64,000 nucleotides of DNA, taken from NCBI GenBank assembly GCA_016702555.1, contig JADJDV010000007.1:682001-746000 (forward strand). Direction: 5' to 3'. Below the pieces are notes generated by a model that worked only from the letters and a program-made list of their open reading frames with translations, searched no databases and was not told the origin of the DNA. Of the stretch, positions 34,984-43,513 are shown piece by piece. Source of the DNA: Burkholderiales bacterium (GTDB lineage: Bacteria > Pseudomonadota > Gammaproteobacteria > Burkholderiales > Burkholderiaceae_C). How positions within the stretch are numbered: position 1 is the stretch's first letter; each line of letters opens with the position of its first letter. The position numbers and the translations under genes are program-made.

Positions 34984-35337
34984 ATGACCACGACCACAGA
35001 TAACCAGCAAGCTGGCAGCCCCGCAACCACGATAGCCAGCGAGCCGGCCGCAGTCCCCGCAGCACTCTTCAGCAGCCAGGAACTGCCACCCACCGGCCGC
35101 AAGGCACACAGCGGGGTGTCGCTCCGCACCAATGGCGAGCCCATCATCGAACGCGCATTGACGTTCAGGGAATCCACCTTCGAGGCCCTTTCGGTGTTCG
35201 TTCATGAGCACCAAGAGGCCACCGGCAAGCGGCTGACCAAGGCTGCGGCCGTGGACTGGTTGCTGCGCCGGCAGCTTGGCAGGTCCGGGCCGTCCGTCCG
35301 TGAAGCACTGTTCCCGCCGGGCTTCGACCAGGTGTAG
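34984..35337 (+). CDS. possible ribbon-helix-helix DNA-binding protein
   Basis: 117 residues; ATG 34984 with AAGGA about ten bases upstream. Low-complexity first 35 residues, then ALTFRESTFEALSVFVHEHQ followed by KAAAVDWLLRRQL, which has the strand-helix-helix pattern of small plasmid or phage regulators. This assignment rests on pattern only. It may control element genes or copy number. Confidence 0.5.
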   Translation: MTTTTDNQQAGSPATTIASEPAAVPAALFSSQELPPTGRKAHSGVSLRTNGEPIIERALTFRESTFEALSVFVHEHQEATGKRLTKAAAVDWLLRRQLGRSGPSVREALFPPGFDQV

Positions 35338-35438
35338 GAACCACCGCCAGCCGCGCCTAGCGGCGCTCACCACCCCGCCCCTGTAGGTCATGCACCGCAG
35401 GGGTTTTTCTTTCCTCAATTCCATTCGCAATCAAAGCT

Positions 35439-36332
35439 ATGAACCAAATCATCCACTCCCCAGCACCCAGCAGCCAGCCGGCAGCCCCGACCCAGTTCCA
35501 GGCGTACACCTTCGACGCCATCGGGATCACCGTGCGGGCCTTCAAGCGGCCAGACGGCAGCGCATGGTTTGTCGCCAAGGACGTGTGCGACGCGCTCGGG
35601 TACGGCAACCCACGGCAGGCATTGGCGACCCACCTGGACGACGACGAGAAGGGCGTCACGAATCTGGACACCCTTGGGGGCCGGCAGTCCGTTTCCGTCA
35701 TCAACGAATCCGGCCTGTACGCGCTGGTCCTTCGCAGCAACAAGCCCCAGGCACGGCCCTTCCGGCAATGGGTCGGGACCACACCAGACGCCTTCATCAA
35801 AGAACAGGACGAACTCGCCAAGTGGGTCCAGGCCCCGCCCATTGCCCGAGGTCGCCCAGCGGTCACCTTCGACAACACCCGCGTGCGTGCTTTCCTGGCA
35901 CCGTTCCCCGTCCTGCGCGATCCCGATGGGGTCTTGCCGGCCGCGCTGGATATGCATCCGTTCTTGGGCGACATACTGACCGGGGTCGCCAGCCTGCAAA
36001 CTGAAGGGCAGAACTCCACACGGCCGCTGTCCACCAAGACGCTGTTCCGCATTCTCAGTCACTGCGAACAGATCAGCGTCCAGGATGTTGCCGATGCCTT
36101 GAGCATGGGACGACCCTACGGCGACGTAGGCCAGCGGCACGCGCGGCGCTACGCTAGTCACGCACGGGTCGCAGCGAAGGCCATCGCTCGGGTTCTTGAT
36201 CAGCGCCCCTGGCTGGAATCAGCGGCGACGTTCCTGGCACCACGGGGCACCAAGCGGCAGACGCTTGCTGAAGCTCAGGCAGCGATTGATGCACCGTACT
36301 TCGCCGAGCTACGGGCCGCAGGGTTGATGTGA
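35439..36332 (+). CDS. Bro-N domain protein (phage antirepressor-like)
   Basis: 297 residues. Residues about 25-120 are a Bro-N domain: ITVRAFKRPDGSAWFVAKDV, DALGYGNPRQAL, LDDDEKGVTNLDTLGG, INESGLYALVLRSNKPQARPF. Bro-N proteins bind DNA and are common in phages and satellites as antirepressors. The C-terminal ~170 residues match no antirepressor domain I know and look helical and basic. It is the longest gene of the element after the integrase and the likely regulator of induction or maintenance. Confidence 0.85.
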   Translation: MNQIIHSPAPSSQPAAPTQFQAYTFDAIGITVRAFKRPDGSAWFVAKDVCDALGYGNPRQALATHLDDDEKGVTNLDTLGGRQSVSVINESGLYALVLRSNKPQARPFRQWVGTTPDAFIKEQDELAKWVQAPPIARGRPAVTFDNTRVRAFLAPFPVLRDPDGVLPAALDMHPFLGDILTGVASLQTEGQNSTRPLSTKTLFRILSHCEQISVQDVADALSMGRPYGDVGQRHARRYASHARVAAKAIARVLDQRPWLESAATFLAPRGTKRQTLAEAQAAIDAPYFAELRAAGLM

Positions 36333-36422
36333 TCGAAGGCCGGGGGCAGGGGCTTGACAATCGCTCAGGTTGTCGTTCCTGCCCCCTCGGGAACCTTGGA
36401 AATCCCCATGTGATTTGCTATC

Positions 36423-36701
36423 ATGTTTGACGGTGCGTTTGAAGACAGAAGCGGCTTTCCGAATTTCGGCCACCTATATATAAGAGAACCTGCGGGTGTC
36501 GTGCTGGTTGTCACATGGGGAGACGATGAACAGGAACACCAAGTGCGAAGCACGTTGAGCGGCACACCTGAAGATGCCACTGCCGATGCCCCCGATCAGG
36601 CCACTTTCAACGTGGTCCGGCAGGACTCCTTCAGGTGGACGTTGATGGGGAATGAACTACTTGGTCTTCCCAGTGCGAAGCACGTTGAACGGCACACCTG
36701 A
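36423..36701 (+). CDS. doubtful small reading frame within a duplicated segment
   Basis: 92 residues starting MFDGAFEDRSGFPNFGHLYI. The first ~45 residues look protein-like (AGVVLVVTWGDDEQEH), but the second half is made by the 95-bp direct repeat and ends in its second copy. No good ribosome site. It could be a real gene whose end was altered by the duplication, or no gene at all. Confidence 0.3.
   Translation: MFDGAFEDRSGFPNFGHLYIREPAGVVLVVTWGDDEQEHQVRSTLSGTPEDATADAPDQATFNVVRQDSFRWTLMGNELLGLPSAKHVERHT
36542..36636. repeat. 95-bp direct repeat, copy 1
   Basis: Starts AGTGCGAAGCACGTTGAGCG and ends TCCTTCAGGT. Nearly identical to copy 2, 130 bp downstream. Confidence 0.88.
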
Positions 36702-36765
36702 AAATGCCACTGCCGATGCCCACGATCAAGCCACCTTCAACGGGTCCGGCAGGACTCCTTCAGGT
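36672..36765. repeat. 95-bp direct repeat, copy 2
   Basis: Same sequence as copy 1 with a handful of substitutions and one missing base (CGGGTCC for CGTGGTCC). The 35-bp spacer between copies is unique. Confidence 0.88.
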
Positions 36766-37169
36766 TGCCCTTGAGCCCCAAGCGTAGCTATTATTTTGAT
36801 AGCGCCCCTGTATCTGTAGACCCGAGAGTGACCCTAAGGTAACCTCAAGGTGTCGTTCAGGTTCACCCTCAACAACCTACCTTGTAGTTGTTCCTGTAGT
36901 TGTACCCCAAGAGGTAAACCATCAGGACACCACCACGGAACCACGAGGAAACCTAGAGGTACACCCGAGGGGGCGCCGGGCAGTTCCCTGCTGCCCGTGA
37001 TTCAGGGGCCAAAAACGCTTTTCAGGCAGGGCAGCTACCTACCCCTACCCCCGGCCCCGTTCGGCGTTTTCAGGGTCAAATTCACGGCCATCAAGGCACT
37101 TGCAATCGATTCCCAGCAGGTCAGGCGCGGCTAGCCGCAGGCTGGCACCTGCTAGCGCCGCTGGCGCAG
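36702..37169. other. non-coding stretch between duplicated segment and integrase
   Basis: Contains the end of the second 95-bp copy, a GCTAT/ATAGC hairpin with a 7-base AT loop (36787-36803), a TGTAGTTGT pair (36884 and 36896) and scattered AAGGT/ACCT words. No gene supported. It faces the 3' end of the integrase gene. Confidence 0.45.
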
Positions 37170-38591
37170 CTAGCACTGCTCACCACCCGGCCCCGGCAGG
37201 GCCACCTTCAGCAACCACTCAAGGCGGACCGCGAGGTTGTAGCTCAGGCCGTACTTTCCGCCCACGTTCTGCGGGGCGTGCCCTTGGATGGCATCGTAGA
37301 TGGGCTGTTGACACTGGACATTGCGCAGCCGGTCCTTCATCGTGTGCCGCAACTCGTGAACGGTCTTGCCAGTGAAGCCCCGTCCTGGCGCACGCATCCA
37401 GGCATTCAAGGCGCCCGAGGCGTTATCACCGTTGCGGACACCTTCGCGGGCATACCGGGGGAACGCATGGACGCGGCCAGCGGGGGCCGTTTCTACGACA
37501 CGCTGAGCGCCCCACAGGGCGGCACCCACCAGGGGCACGTTGCGGATGCTGTGCGGGACCGCTTGGGGGCCACGGCGGGCGGCATTGTCCTGATCCTTCA
37601 CGCCGCGTATCTCGTTCGGCTGGATGCTGATGTAGGGAATGGGGACATCCAAGTGGATATCGCTCAAGGCCAGCCCGGAGATTTCCGCGAGGCGGGCGCC
37701 GGTATCGATCAGCATCGCCAGCAGCCAGCGGCGATCATCATCGGCCGCACGGCAGGCGGCATAGAGCCGGGCGAGTTCGTCGTCCGTGAAGGGAATGCGG
37801 GGCTTGGCATCCGCGCCTTCGTCGGCAATGGACAGGCGCTCCCACACGTTCGGTAGCGACGATGTGCGCTCGACACGGTAGGCGTTCCAAGCGGCCTTGA
37901 GGGCCTGAATACGACGGCGGGCCGTGCCGGTCTTGTTGCCCCGTTCCAGGCGGGCAGCGACGTAGGCGTGGGCATCTTCGCGGGTGAAGGCGTCCACGGG
38001 CTTATCACCTACGGCTGCGATCAGCGAATCGAACACGGTGTCCGTGTACTGGGTGAAGGCGAGCCTGTTGCGCTTACGGTGCGTGGTGACGTACACATCC
38101 CGCAGGTCACTCAAGGTGTCACGCTTGGGACTGTAGAGGGCCTGCCGGGCCGCCAGTTCGAGCGGGCTCAGGTAGTCGGCGGGGGACGGTTCGCGAGCTT
38201 CGTCCCCAGGGCGGACCGCGTAGCTGGGGCGCTTGGCATCCAGGATTTCTTCCAGCAGTTCCAGGGCGTCGGGGTCGGCTTTGCCTTCAGGGACCGCATG
38301 GGGCGCCAGGCCATAGCCGCGCAGGAACTCCCGAATGTGGACCTTGAGGGACGCGGGGGAGGTGTCGGGGGACTGCCGCAGGCCGTCAAACTCCGCGTCG
38401 TAACGCTCGTTCAAGCTGGCCGCCAGGCGGGCCGCCTTGATCGGGTCGCGGGTCTTGAGGCTGCGCTTGATGTTCTTGCCGGGGTAGCGACCCAGCAAAT
38501 CGCCAGGTACCGCACGCTGGAAGTACCAGACTTCCCCGCGCTGATAGAGGTAACTCATGAGCAGGGTGAAGGGGCCGATGCTGACTCGCAT
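37170..38591 (-). CDS. tyrosine recombinase/integrase
   Basis: 473 residues. N-terminal half with a SAM-like core-binding domain (about 155-245) after an extended arm-binding part; catalytic residues Arg300 (DTGARLAEISG), His412-x-x-Arg415 (HELRH), His438 (GHAPQ) and Tyr447. Integrases of this size act on tRNA genes, and this one lies 88 bp from the tRNA-Leu 3' end and is read away from it. ATG 38591 is used; ATG 38558 (MSYLYQRGEVWYFQR) agrees better with relatives that begin at this motif. Confidence 0.92.
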   Translation of the reverse strand: MRVSIGPFTLLMSYLYQRGEVWYFQRAVPGDLLGRYPGKNIKRSLKTRDPIKAARLAASLNERYDAEFDGLRQSPDTSPASLKVHIREFLRGYGLAPHAVPEGKADPDALELLEEILDAKRPSYAVRPGDEAREPSPADYLSPLELAARQALYSPKRDTLSDLRDVYVTTHRKRNRLAFTQYTDTVFDSLIAAVGDKPVDAFTREDAHAYVAARLERGNKTGTARRRIQALKAAWNAYRVERTSSLPNVWERLSIADEGADAKPRIPFTDDELARLYAACRAADDDRRWLLAMLIDTGARLAEISGLALSDIHLDVPIPYISIQPNEIRGVKDQDNAARRGPQAVPHSIRNVPLVGAALWGAQRVVETAPAGRVHAFPRYAREGVRNGDNASGALNAWMRAPGRGFTGKTVHELRHTMKDRLRNVQCQQPIYDAIQGHAPQNVGGKYGLSYNLAVRLEWLLKVALPGPGGEQC

Positions 38592-38679
38592 TGTCGTAGA
38601 ACCACCACAGTTCTACCGCATCTCGCAGCCCGTACAATCCACGTAACCCAGCATCCATGCGGGTTACAAGCCGGTCAAG

Positions 38680-38764
<85 letters not shown>

Positions 38765-38781
38765 ATTTCAGGAAACAAGGG

Positions 38782-38810
38782 ATTCTATATCAAAAATTTG
38801 GACGTTTCCA
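38782..38810 (-). promoter_or_regulatory. probable tRNA-Leu promoter inside the rnr 5' end
   Basis: On the minus strand -35 TGGAAA (38805-38810), 17-bp spacer, -10 TAGAAT (38782-38787), about 17 bp before the mature tRNA. It overlaps the first codons of rnr on the other strand. Confidence 0.5.
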
Positions 38811-41083
38811 GCAGCCTGCTGGATGAAATTGAAGGCACGGTGCAAGGCCACCGCGACGGCCACGGATTCGTGGCGCGCGACGACGGCGAGCCCGACATCT
38901 ATCTGCCCCCCAACGAGATGCGCGCGGTGCTGCACCGCGACCGCGTCAAGGTGCGCATCGTGCGCCAGGACCGGCGCGGCCGCCCCGAGGGGCGCGTGCT
39001 GGAGATCGCGCAGCGCCCGCCGCACCCGATCATCGGCCGCCTGCTGCAGGAAAACGGCATCTGGCTGGTGGCGCCGGAGGACAAGCGCTACGGCCAGGAC
39101 GTGCTGATCCCCAAGGCGGCGATCGGCGCCGCGCGCACGGGTCAGGTGGTGGTGGTCGAGCTGACCGAGCCGCCGGCGCTGTACGGCCAGCCGGTCGGCC
39201 GCGTGAAGGAGGTGCTGGGCGAGATCGACGACCCCGGCATGGAGATCGAGATCGCGGTGCGCAAGTACGGCGTGCCGCACGAGTTCTCCGACGCCGCCAT
39301 CGGCGAGGCGCGCGCGCTGCCCGACGAGGTGCGGCCCGAGGACCGGCGCGGCCGCGTCGACCTGACCGATGTGGCGCTGGTCACCATCGACGGCGACGAC
39401 GCGCGCGACTTCGACGACGCCGTGTACTGCGAGCCGGCGGTGGTCAGCGGGCGCGGCAAGAAGCCCAACGGCTGGCGCTTGGTTGTGGCGATTGCCGACG
39501 TCAGCCATTACGTGCGCACCGGCGCGCCACTGGATGTGGACGCCTACGACCGCGCCACCAGCGTGTACTTTCCGCGCCGCGTGATCCCGATGCTGCCGGA
39601 AAAGCTCAGCAACGGCCTGTGCTCGCTGAATCCCGACGCCCTGCGCCTGTGCATGGTGTGCGACATGCTGGTGTCGGCCAAGGGCGAGGTGCTGGCCTAC
39701 CAGTTCTACCCGGCGGTGATGCGAAGCCACGCGCGCTTCACCTACGACGAGGTGGCGGCGATCCTGTCGAACACGCGCGGTCCCGAGGCGGCGCGCCGGC
39801 AGGAGCGCGTGCCGGGCCTGATCCACCTGCACGACGTATTCCGCGCGCTGCTGAAAAGCCGGCAGGCGCGCGGCGCGGTCGATTTCGACACGGTCGAGAC
39901 GCAGATCGTGTGCGACGAGGCCGGCCGCATCGAAAAAATCGTGCCGCGCGCGCGCAACGACGCGCACCGCCTGATCGAGGAATGCATGCTGGCGGCCAAC
40001 GTGTGCAGCGCCGACTTCCTCCAGCAGGGCAAGCAGCCCGGCCTGTACCGCGTGCACGAGGGCCCCACGCCCGAGAAGCAGGAGCTGCTGCGCGCCTACC
40101 TGAAGGCGCTGGGCCTGGGCCTGTCGATCAGCGACGACCCGCACCCGAGCGAATTCCAGCGCATCGCCGAGGCCACCAAGGATCGGCCCGACGCCGAGCA
40201 GATCCACATGATGCTGCTGCGCGCGATGAGCCAGGCCATCTACACGCCCGTCAACAGCGGCCACTTCGGCCTGGCCTACGACGCCTACACCCACTTCACC
40301 AGCCCGATCCGGCGCTACCCCGACCTGCTGGTGCACCGCGTCATCAAGGCCATCCTGGAGGCGCGCAAGTACCAGTTGCCGGCGTTGCCGACGCCGGGCG
40401 AGGCGCACGAGAAACTCAGGGTGCGCCTGCAGAAGAACCAGACCGCGCGCCAGGGCGACGATCCGCCGCAGCTCAAGCGGCAATCGCCCGAGATGCTGGC
40501 CTGGGAAGCCGCCGGCCTGCACTGCAGCGCCAACGAGCGCCGCGCCGACGAGGCCAGCCGCGACGTCGAAGCCTGGCTCAAGTGCAAGTACATGCGCGAG
40601 CACCTGGGCGAGGAGTTCAGCGGCACCGTCAGCGCCGCCACCAGCTTCGGCCTGTTCGTCACGCTGCAGGATCTGCACGTCGAGGGCCTGGTGCACATCA
40701 CCGAACTGGGCGGCGAGTACTTCCGCTTCGACGAGATCCGGCAGGAGCTGCGCGGCGAGCGCACCGGCATTCGCTACGCCATCGGCACCAAGGTGCGGGT
40801 GCAGGTCAGCCGCGTCGACCTGGACGCGCGCAAGATCGACTTCCGCCTGGTGCACGAAGGCGCGGGCCTGCCGTCGCGCGCGCTGCGCGACAAGGGCGCG
40901 GTGCCGGCCGGCGAACGCGGCCAGCCGGCCAAGTCCTCCGCCAAGCGCGCCGCGCGCAAGCAGCGCGAGGACGCGCGCGGCCAGGGCGCGGCACCATCGC
41001 CGATCCAGGCGCTGAAGTCGGCGGTGAAGAAGGTGGTGGCCAAGGACAAGAAAATCGGCAAGCCGCACAAGGCGCGGCGCTGA
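38798..41083 (+). CDS. rnr: ribonuclease R
   Basis: 761 residues. OB-fold cold-shock domains, the RNB catalytic core with the acidic cluster TIDGDDARDFDDAVYC, then an S1 domain (FSGTVSAATSFGLFVTL) and a Lys/Arg-rich tail. RNase R degrades structured RNA 3' to 5' and takes part in tmRNA-linked decay. The visible start is a TTG at 38798, only 34 bp from the divergent tRNA, so the N terminus is shorter than in many relatives and lacks a leading winged-helix region; the start is uncertain. Confidence 0.92.
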   Translation: MDVSSSLLDEIEGTVQGHRDGHGFVARDDGEPDIYLPPNEMRAVLHRDRVKVRIVRQDRRGRPEGRVLEIAQRPPHPIIGRLLQENGIWLVAPEDKRYGQDVLIPKAAIGAARTGQVVVVELTEPPALYGQPVGRVKEVLGEIDDPGMEIEIAVRKYGVPHEFSDAAIGEARALPDEVRPEDRRGRVDLTDVALVTIDGDDARDFDDAVYCEPAVVSGRGKKPNGWRLVVAIADVSHYVRTGAPLDVDAYDRATSVYFPRRVIPMLPEKLSNGLCSLNPDALRLCMVCDMLVSAKGEVLAYQFYPAVMRSHARFTYDEVAAILSNTRGPEAARRQERVPGLIHLHDVFRALLKSRQARGAVDFDTVETQIVCDEAGRIEKIVPRARNDAHRLIEECMLAANVCSADFLQQGKQPGLYRVHEGPTPEKQELLRAYLKALGLGLSISDDPHPSEFQRIAEATKDRPDAEQIHMMLLRAMSQAIYTPVNSGHFGLAYDAYTHFTSPIRRYPDLLVHRVIKAILEARKYQLPALPTPGEAHEKLRVRLQKNQTARQGDDPPQLKRQSPEMLAWEAAGLHCSANERRADEASRDVEAWLKCKYMREHLGEEFSGTVSAATSFGLFVTLQDLHVEGLVHITELGGEYFRFDEIRQELRGERTGIRYAIGTKVRVQVSRVDLDARKIDFRLVHEGAGLPSRALRDKGAVPAGERGQPAKSSAKRAARKQREDARGQGAAPSPIQALKSAVKKVVAKDKKIGKPHKARR

Positions 41084-41119
41084 CGCCACCGCCGTTGGGT
41101 CTGGAAAGGATTCATCGAC

Positions 41120-41881
41120 ATGCACACCACCTCGGTTTCACGCGTGGCCGTCGTCACCGGTGCCGGCAGCGGCATTGGCAGGGCGGCGGCGCTGGCCTTG
41201 CTGAGCGATGGCTGGCGCGTGGTGCTGGCCGGGCGCCGCGCCGAATTGCTGCAGCAGGTGGCGCATGAGAGCGGCGCCGGCGATCGTGCCTTGGCCGTGC
41301 CCACCGATGTGAGTGATCGCGCCGCCGTGGGCGCCTTGTTCGACCGCGCGGTGCAGGCCTTTGGCCGCGTCGACCTGCTGTTCAACAACGCCGGCATCAG
41401 CGCGCCCGGCGTGCCGCTCGACGAACTGCCCGCCGATGCCTGGCGCAGCGTGGTCGACGTCAATCTGAACGGCATGTTCTGGTGTCTGCAGGCGGCCTTT
41501 CGCGTCATGAAGGCGCAAAGTCCACGGGGCGGCCGCATCATCAACAACGGCTCGATCTCGGCGCACGCGCCCCGCCCCAACTCGATTGCCTACACGGCGA
41601 CCAAGCACGCAGTCACGGGGCTGACCAAGGCCGCCTCGCTCGACGGCCGCGCCTTCGACATCGCGGTCGGCCAGATCGACATCGGCAATGCCGGCACCGA
41701 CCTGGCGGCGCGCATGGCGCGCGGCGTGCCGCAGGCCAACGGCGAGATCGCGCCCGAGCCGCTGATGGACGTCGGCATCGTCGGCCAGTCGGTGCTCTAC
41801 ATGGCGAAGCTGCCGCTGTCCGCGAACGTGCTGTTTCACACGGTGATGGCGACCAGGATGCCGTTTGTCGGGCGCGGCTGA
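41120..41881 (+). CDS. SDR family oxidoreductase
   Basis: 253 residues, classical short-chain dehydrogenase: NAD(P)-binding TGAGSGIGRA, NNAGIS, and catalytic Ser, Tyr and Lys (NGSIS, YTATK). The substrate is not evident. Starts 36 bp after rnr and is convergent with nnrD/E. Confidence 0.87.
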   Translation: MHTTSVSRVAVVTGAGSGIGRAAALALLSDGWRVVLAGRRAELLQQVAHESGAGDRALAVPTDVSDRAAVGALFDRAVQAFGRVDLLFNNAGISAPGVPLDELPADAWRSVVDVNLNGMFWCLQAAFRVMKAQSPRGGRIINNGSISAHAPRPNSIAYTATKHAVTGLTKAASLDGRAFDIAVGQIDIGNAGTDLAARMARGVPQANGEIAPEPLMDVGIVGQSVLYMAKLPLSANVLFHTVMATRMPFVGRG

Positions 41882-41907
41882 CAGTCGGTGTTGCGCTCTG
41901 GCCTTGA

Positions 41908-43389
41908 TCAGGCAGGCCAGGGGCGCGCCAGCTGGCCGGCGGTCAGTGCCGTGTGCGGCGGCCAGTCGTCCGCCAAGGCGCCGTGCCGGTACACGGCGTG
42001 GCACGCCGCCTCGAATGTCGGCACACCGGCGGCGAGGTGCGCGCCCACCCAGCCCGCCAGCACGTCACCGCTGCCGGCGGTGGCCAGGCGGGCGTTGCCG
42101 GTGGGGTTGATGCGCGGCGTTTCGCCCGGCGCGGCGATGATCGAGCCGGAGCCTTTGAGCACCGCCACGCACTGAAAGCGCGTGGCCAGCGCGGTGGCGG
42201 CCGCGAGCCGGTCGGCCTGCACCTGACGGGCGTCGGTGCCCAGCAGGCGTGCGGCTTCGAGCGGGTGGGGCATCAGCACGGTGTCTTGCCCACGCCCGGC
42301 GCGCTGCGCGAGCGCTGCCTGCAAGTCGCCGTCTTGCGCGATCGCGTTCAGCGCGTCGGCGTCCAGCACCAGGCGCGGCGCCTGCGCCAGCACGGTCGGC
42401 AGCACGGCGGCGACGGCATCACCGCCGCCGCAGCCGCACACCGTGGTCAGGGTGTCGAGCGACAGGGCATCCCAGCGGCGGAACATCAGCTCGGGCTGTG
42501 ACACATCCAGCGTCGGCCCGCCGTCGCCCAGCGGGCTGACGTAGACGCGCCCGGCGCCGCTGTGCAGCGCGGCGCTGGCGGCCAGCAGCGCGGCGCCGGC
42601 CATGGCGGTGCCGCGGGCGGCGTCGGTCTCGCCGCCGATCACGGCGACGTCGCCATAGCTGCCCTTGTGGCTGGCGTGCGGGCGCGGCGCCGTTGGTGGT
42701 GGCGCGTTCAGCCAGGCGCTGGGCGGCGCTCGCGGGTCGCTGACGCCGAGATCGTCGAACCACAACCGGCCGCAGGCGTCGCGCCCCTGCGCGGTGAACA
42801 GGCCGGGTTTCAGCGTCAGCAGACTCAGCGTGTGCGGCTGGGGATGGGCGCTGGCCGCCTTTGGCGCGGCCCACACCCCGCTGTCGGCTTGCAGTCCGCT
42901 GGGCACATCGATGGCCAACAGCGTGGCCGGGCTGGCGTGCAAGCGCGCCAGCAGCTCGGCCATGCGGCCGTGCGGCGCGCGCGTGGCGCCAATGCCGAGC
43001 AGGGCGTCGATGCACAGATCACCGGCGCTGAGCTCGGGTGGTTGGTCAGAGAACGCGACCTGCGCCGCGCGGGCGCGCTGCAGCGAGGCGCGGGCGTCGT
43101 CGGGCAGCCGGGCTTCATCGCCCAGCCAGGTGATCACCGGATTCAGGCCCCACTGGTGCAGGTGCGTGGCCGCCTCCAGGCCGTCGCCGCCGTTGTTGCC
43201 GGGGCCGCAGGCAATCCAGACGGTGCGCGCGTGCGGCGCCAGCGCCAGCGCCAGCCGCGCCGTGGCGAGGCCCGCGCGCCGCATCAGCGTGTGCGGCGGC
43301 AAGGCGGCCGCGGCGGCCTGCTCGATGCGGCGCGTGGCGGCGACGTCGAACAGCGGGGCCGGGCGGCCGGACGGCAGCGGGCGAGGCAT
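41908..43389 (-). CDS. nnr: bifunctional NAD(P)H-hydrate epimerase/dehydratase
   Basis: 493 residues. The N-terminal YjeF_N epimerase domain (about 15-210) has ACGPGNNGGDGLEAA; the C-terminal ribokinase-like dehydratase domain (about 225-490) has CGCGGGDAVAAVLP and ATAGSGDVLAGWVGAHL. Together they repair hydrated NADH/NADPH (epimerise R to S, then ADP-dependent dehydration). Fused proteins of this type are usual in proteobacteria. Confidence 0.92.
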   Translation of the reverse strand: MPRPLPSGRPAPLFDVAATRRIEQAAAAALPPHTLMRRAGLATARLALALAPHARTVWIACGPGNNGGDGLEAATHLHQWGLNPVITWLGDEARLPDDARASLQRARAAQVAFSDQPPELSAGDLCIDALLGIGATRAPHGRMAELLARLHASPATLLAIDVPSGLQADSGVWAAPKAASAHPQPHTLSLLTLKPGLFTAQGRDACGRLWFDDLGVSDPRAPPSAWLNAPPPTAPRPHASHKGSYGDVAVIGGETDAARGTAMAGAALLAASAALHSGAGRVYVSPLGDGGPTLDVSQPELMFRRWDALSLDTLTTVCGCGGGDAVAAVLPTVLAQAPRLVLDADALNAIAQDGDLQAALAQRAGRGQDTVLMPHPLEAARLLGTDARQVQADRLAAATALATRFQCVAVLKGSGSIIAAPGETPRINPTGNARLATAGSGDVLAGWVGAHLAAGVPTFEAACHAVYRHGALADDWPPHTALTAGQLARPWPA

Positions 43390-43425
43390 GTCGCGGATTA
43401 TGGGTCGAGCCCTTGGAAAGGTCAG

Positions 43426-43453
43426 GCGTTCAGCGTTCAGCGTTCAGCGTGCA
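43426..43453. repeat. tandem heptamer GCGTTCA, four copies
   Basis: Four head-to-tail copies, the last with one change (GCGTGCA). It faces a second heptamer array 18 bp away in near-inverted orientation, so the two can pair imperfectly. Confidence 0.85.
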
Positions 43454-43471
43454 GCGTGAAATGTCGGGATC

Positions 43472-43513
43472 CGCTCAACGCTCAACGCTCAACGCTCAAC
43501 GCCGAACGCTCAA
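43472..43513. repeat. tandem heptamer CGCTCAA, six copies
   Basis: Six head-to-tail copies, the fifth being CGCCGAA. The array overlaps the last codons of dadA and supplies its stop codon. Confidence 0.88.

Noticed and set aside
38768..41125. A 785-codon open frame on the minus strand across rnr
   Set aside because: It is the antisense of rnr: composition is His/Ala/Val/Arg-rich, as is usual for shadow frames in high-GC DNA, with no domain signature.
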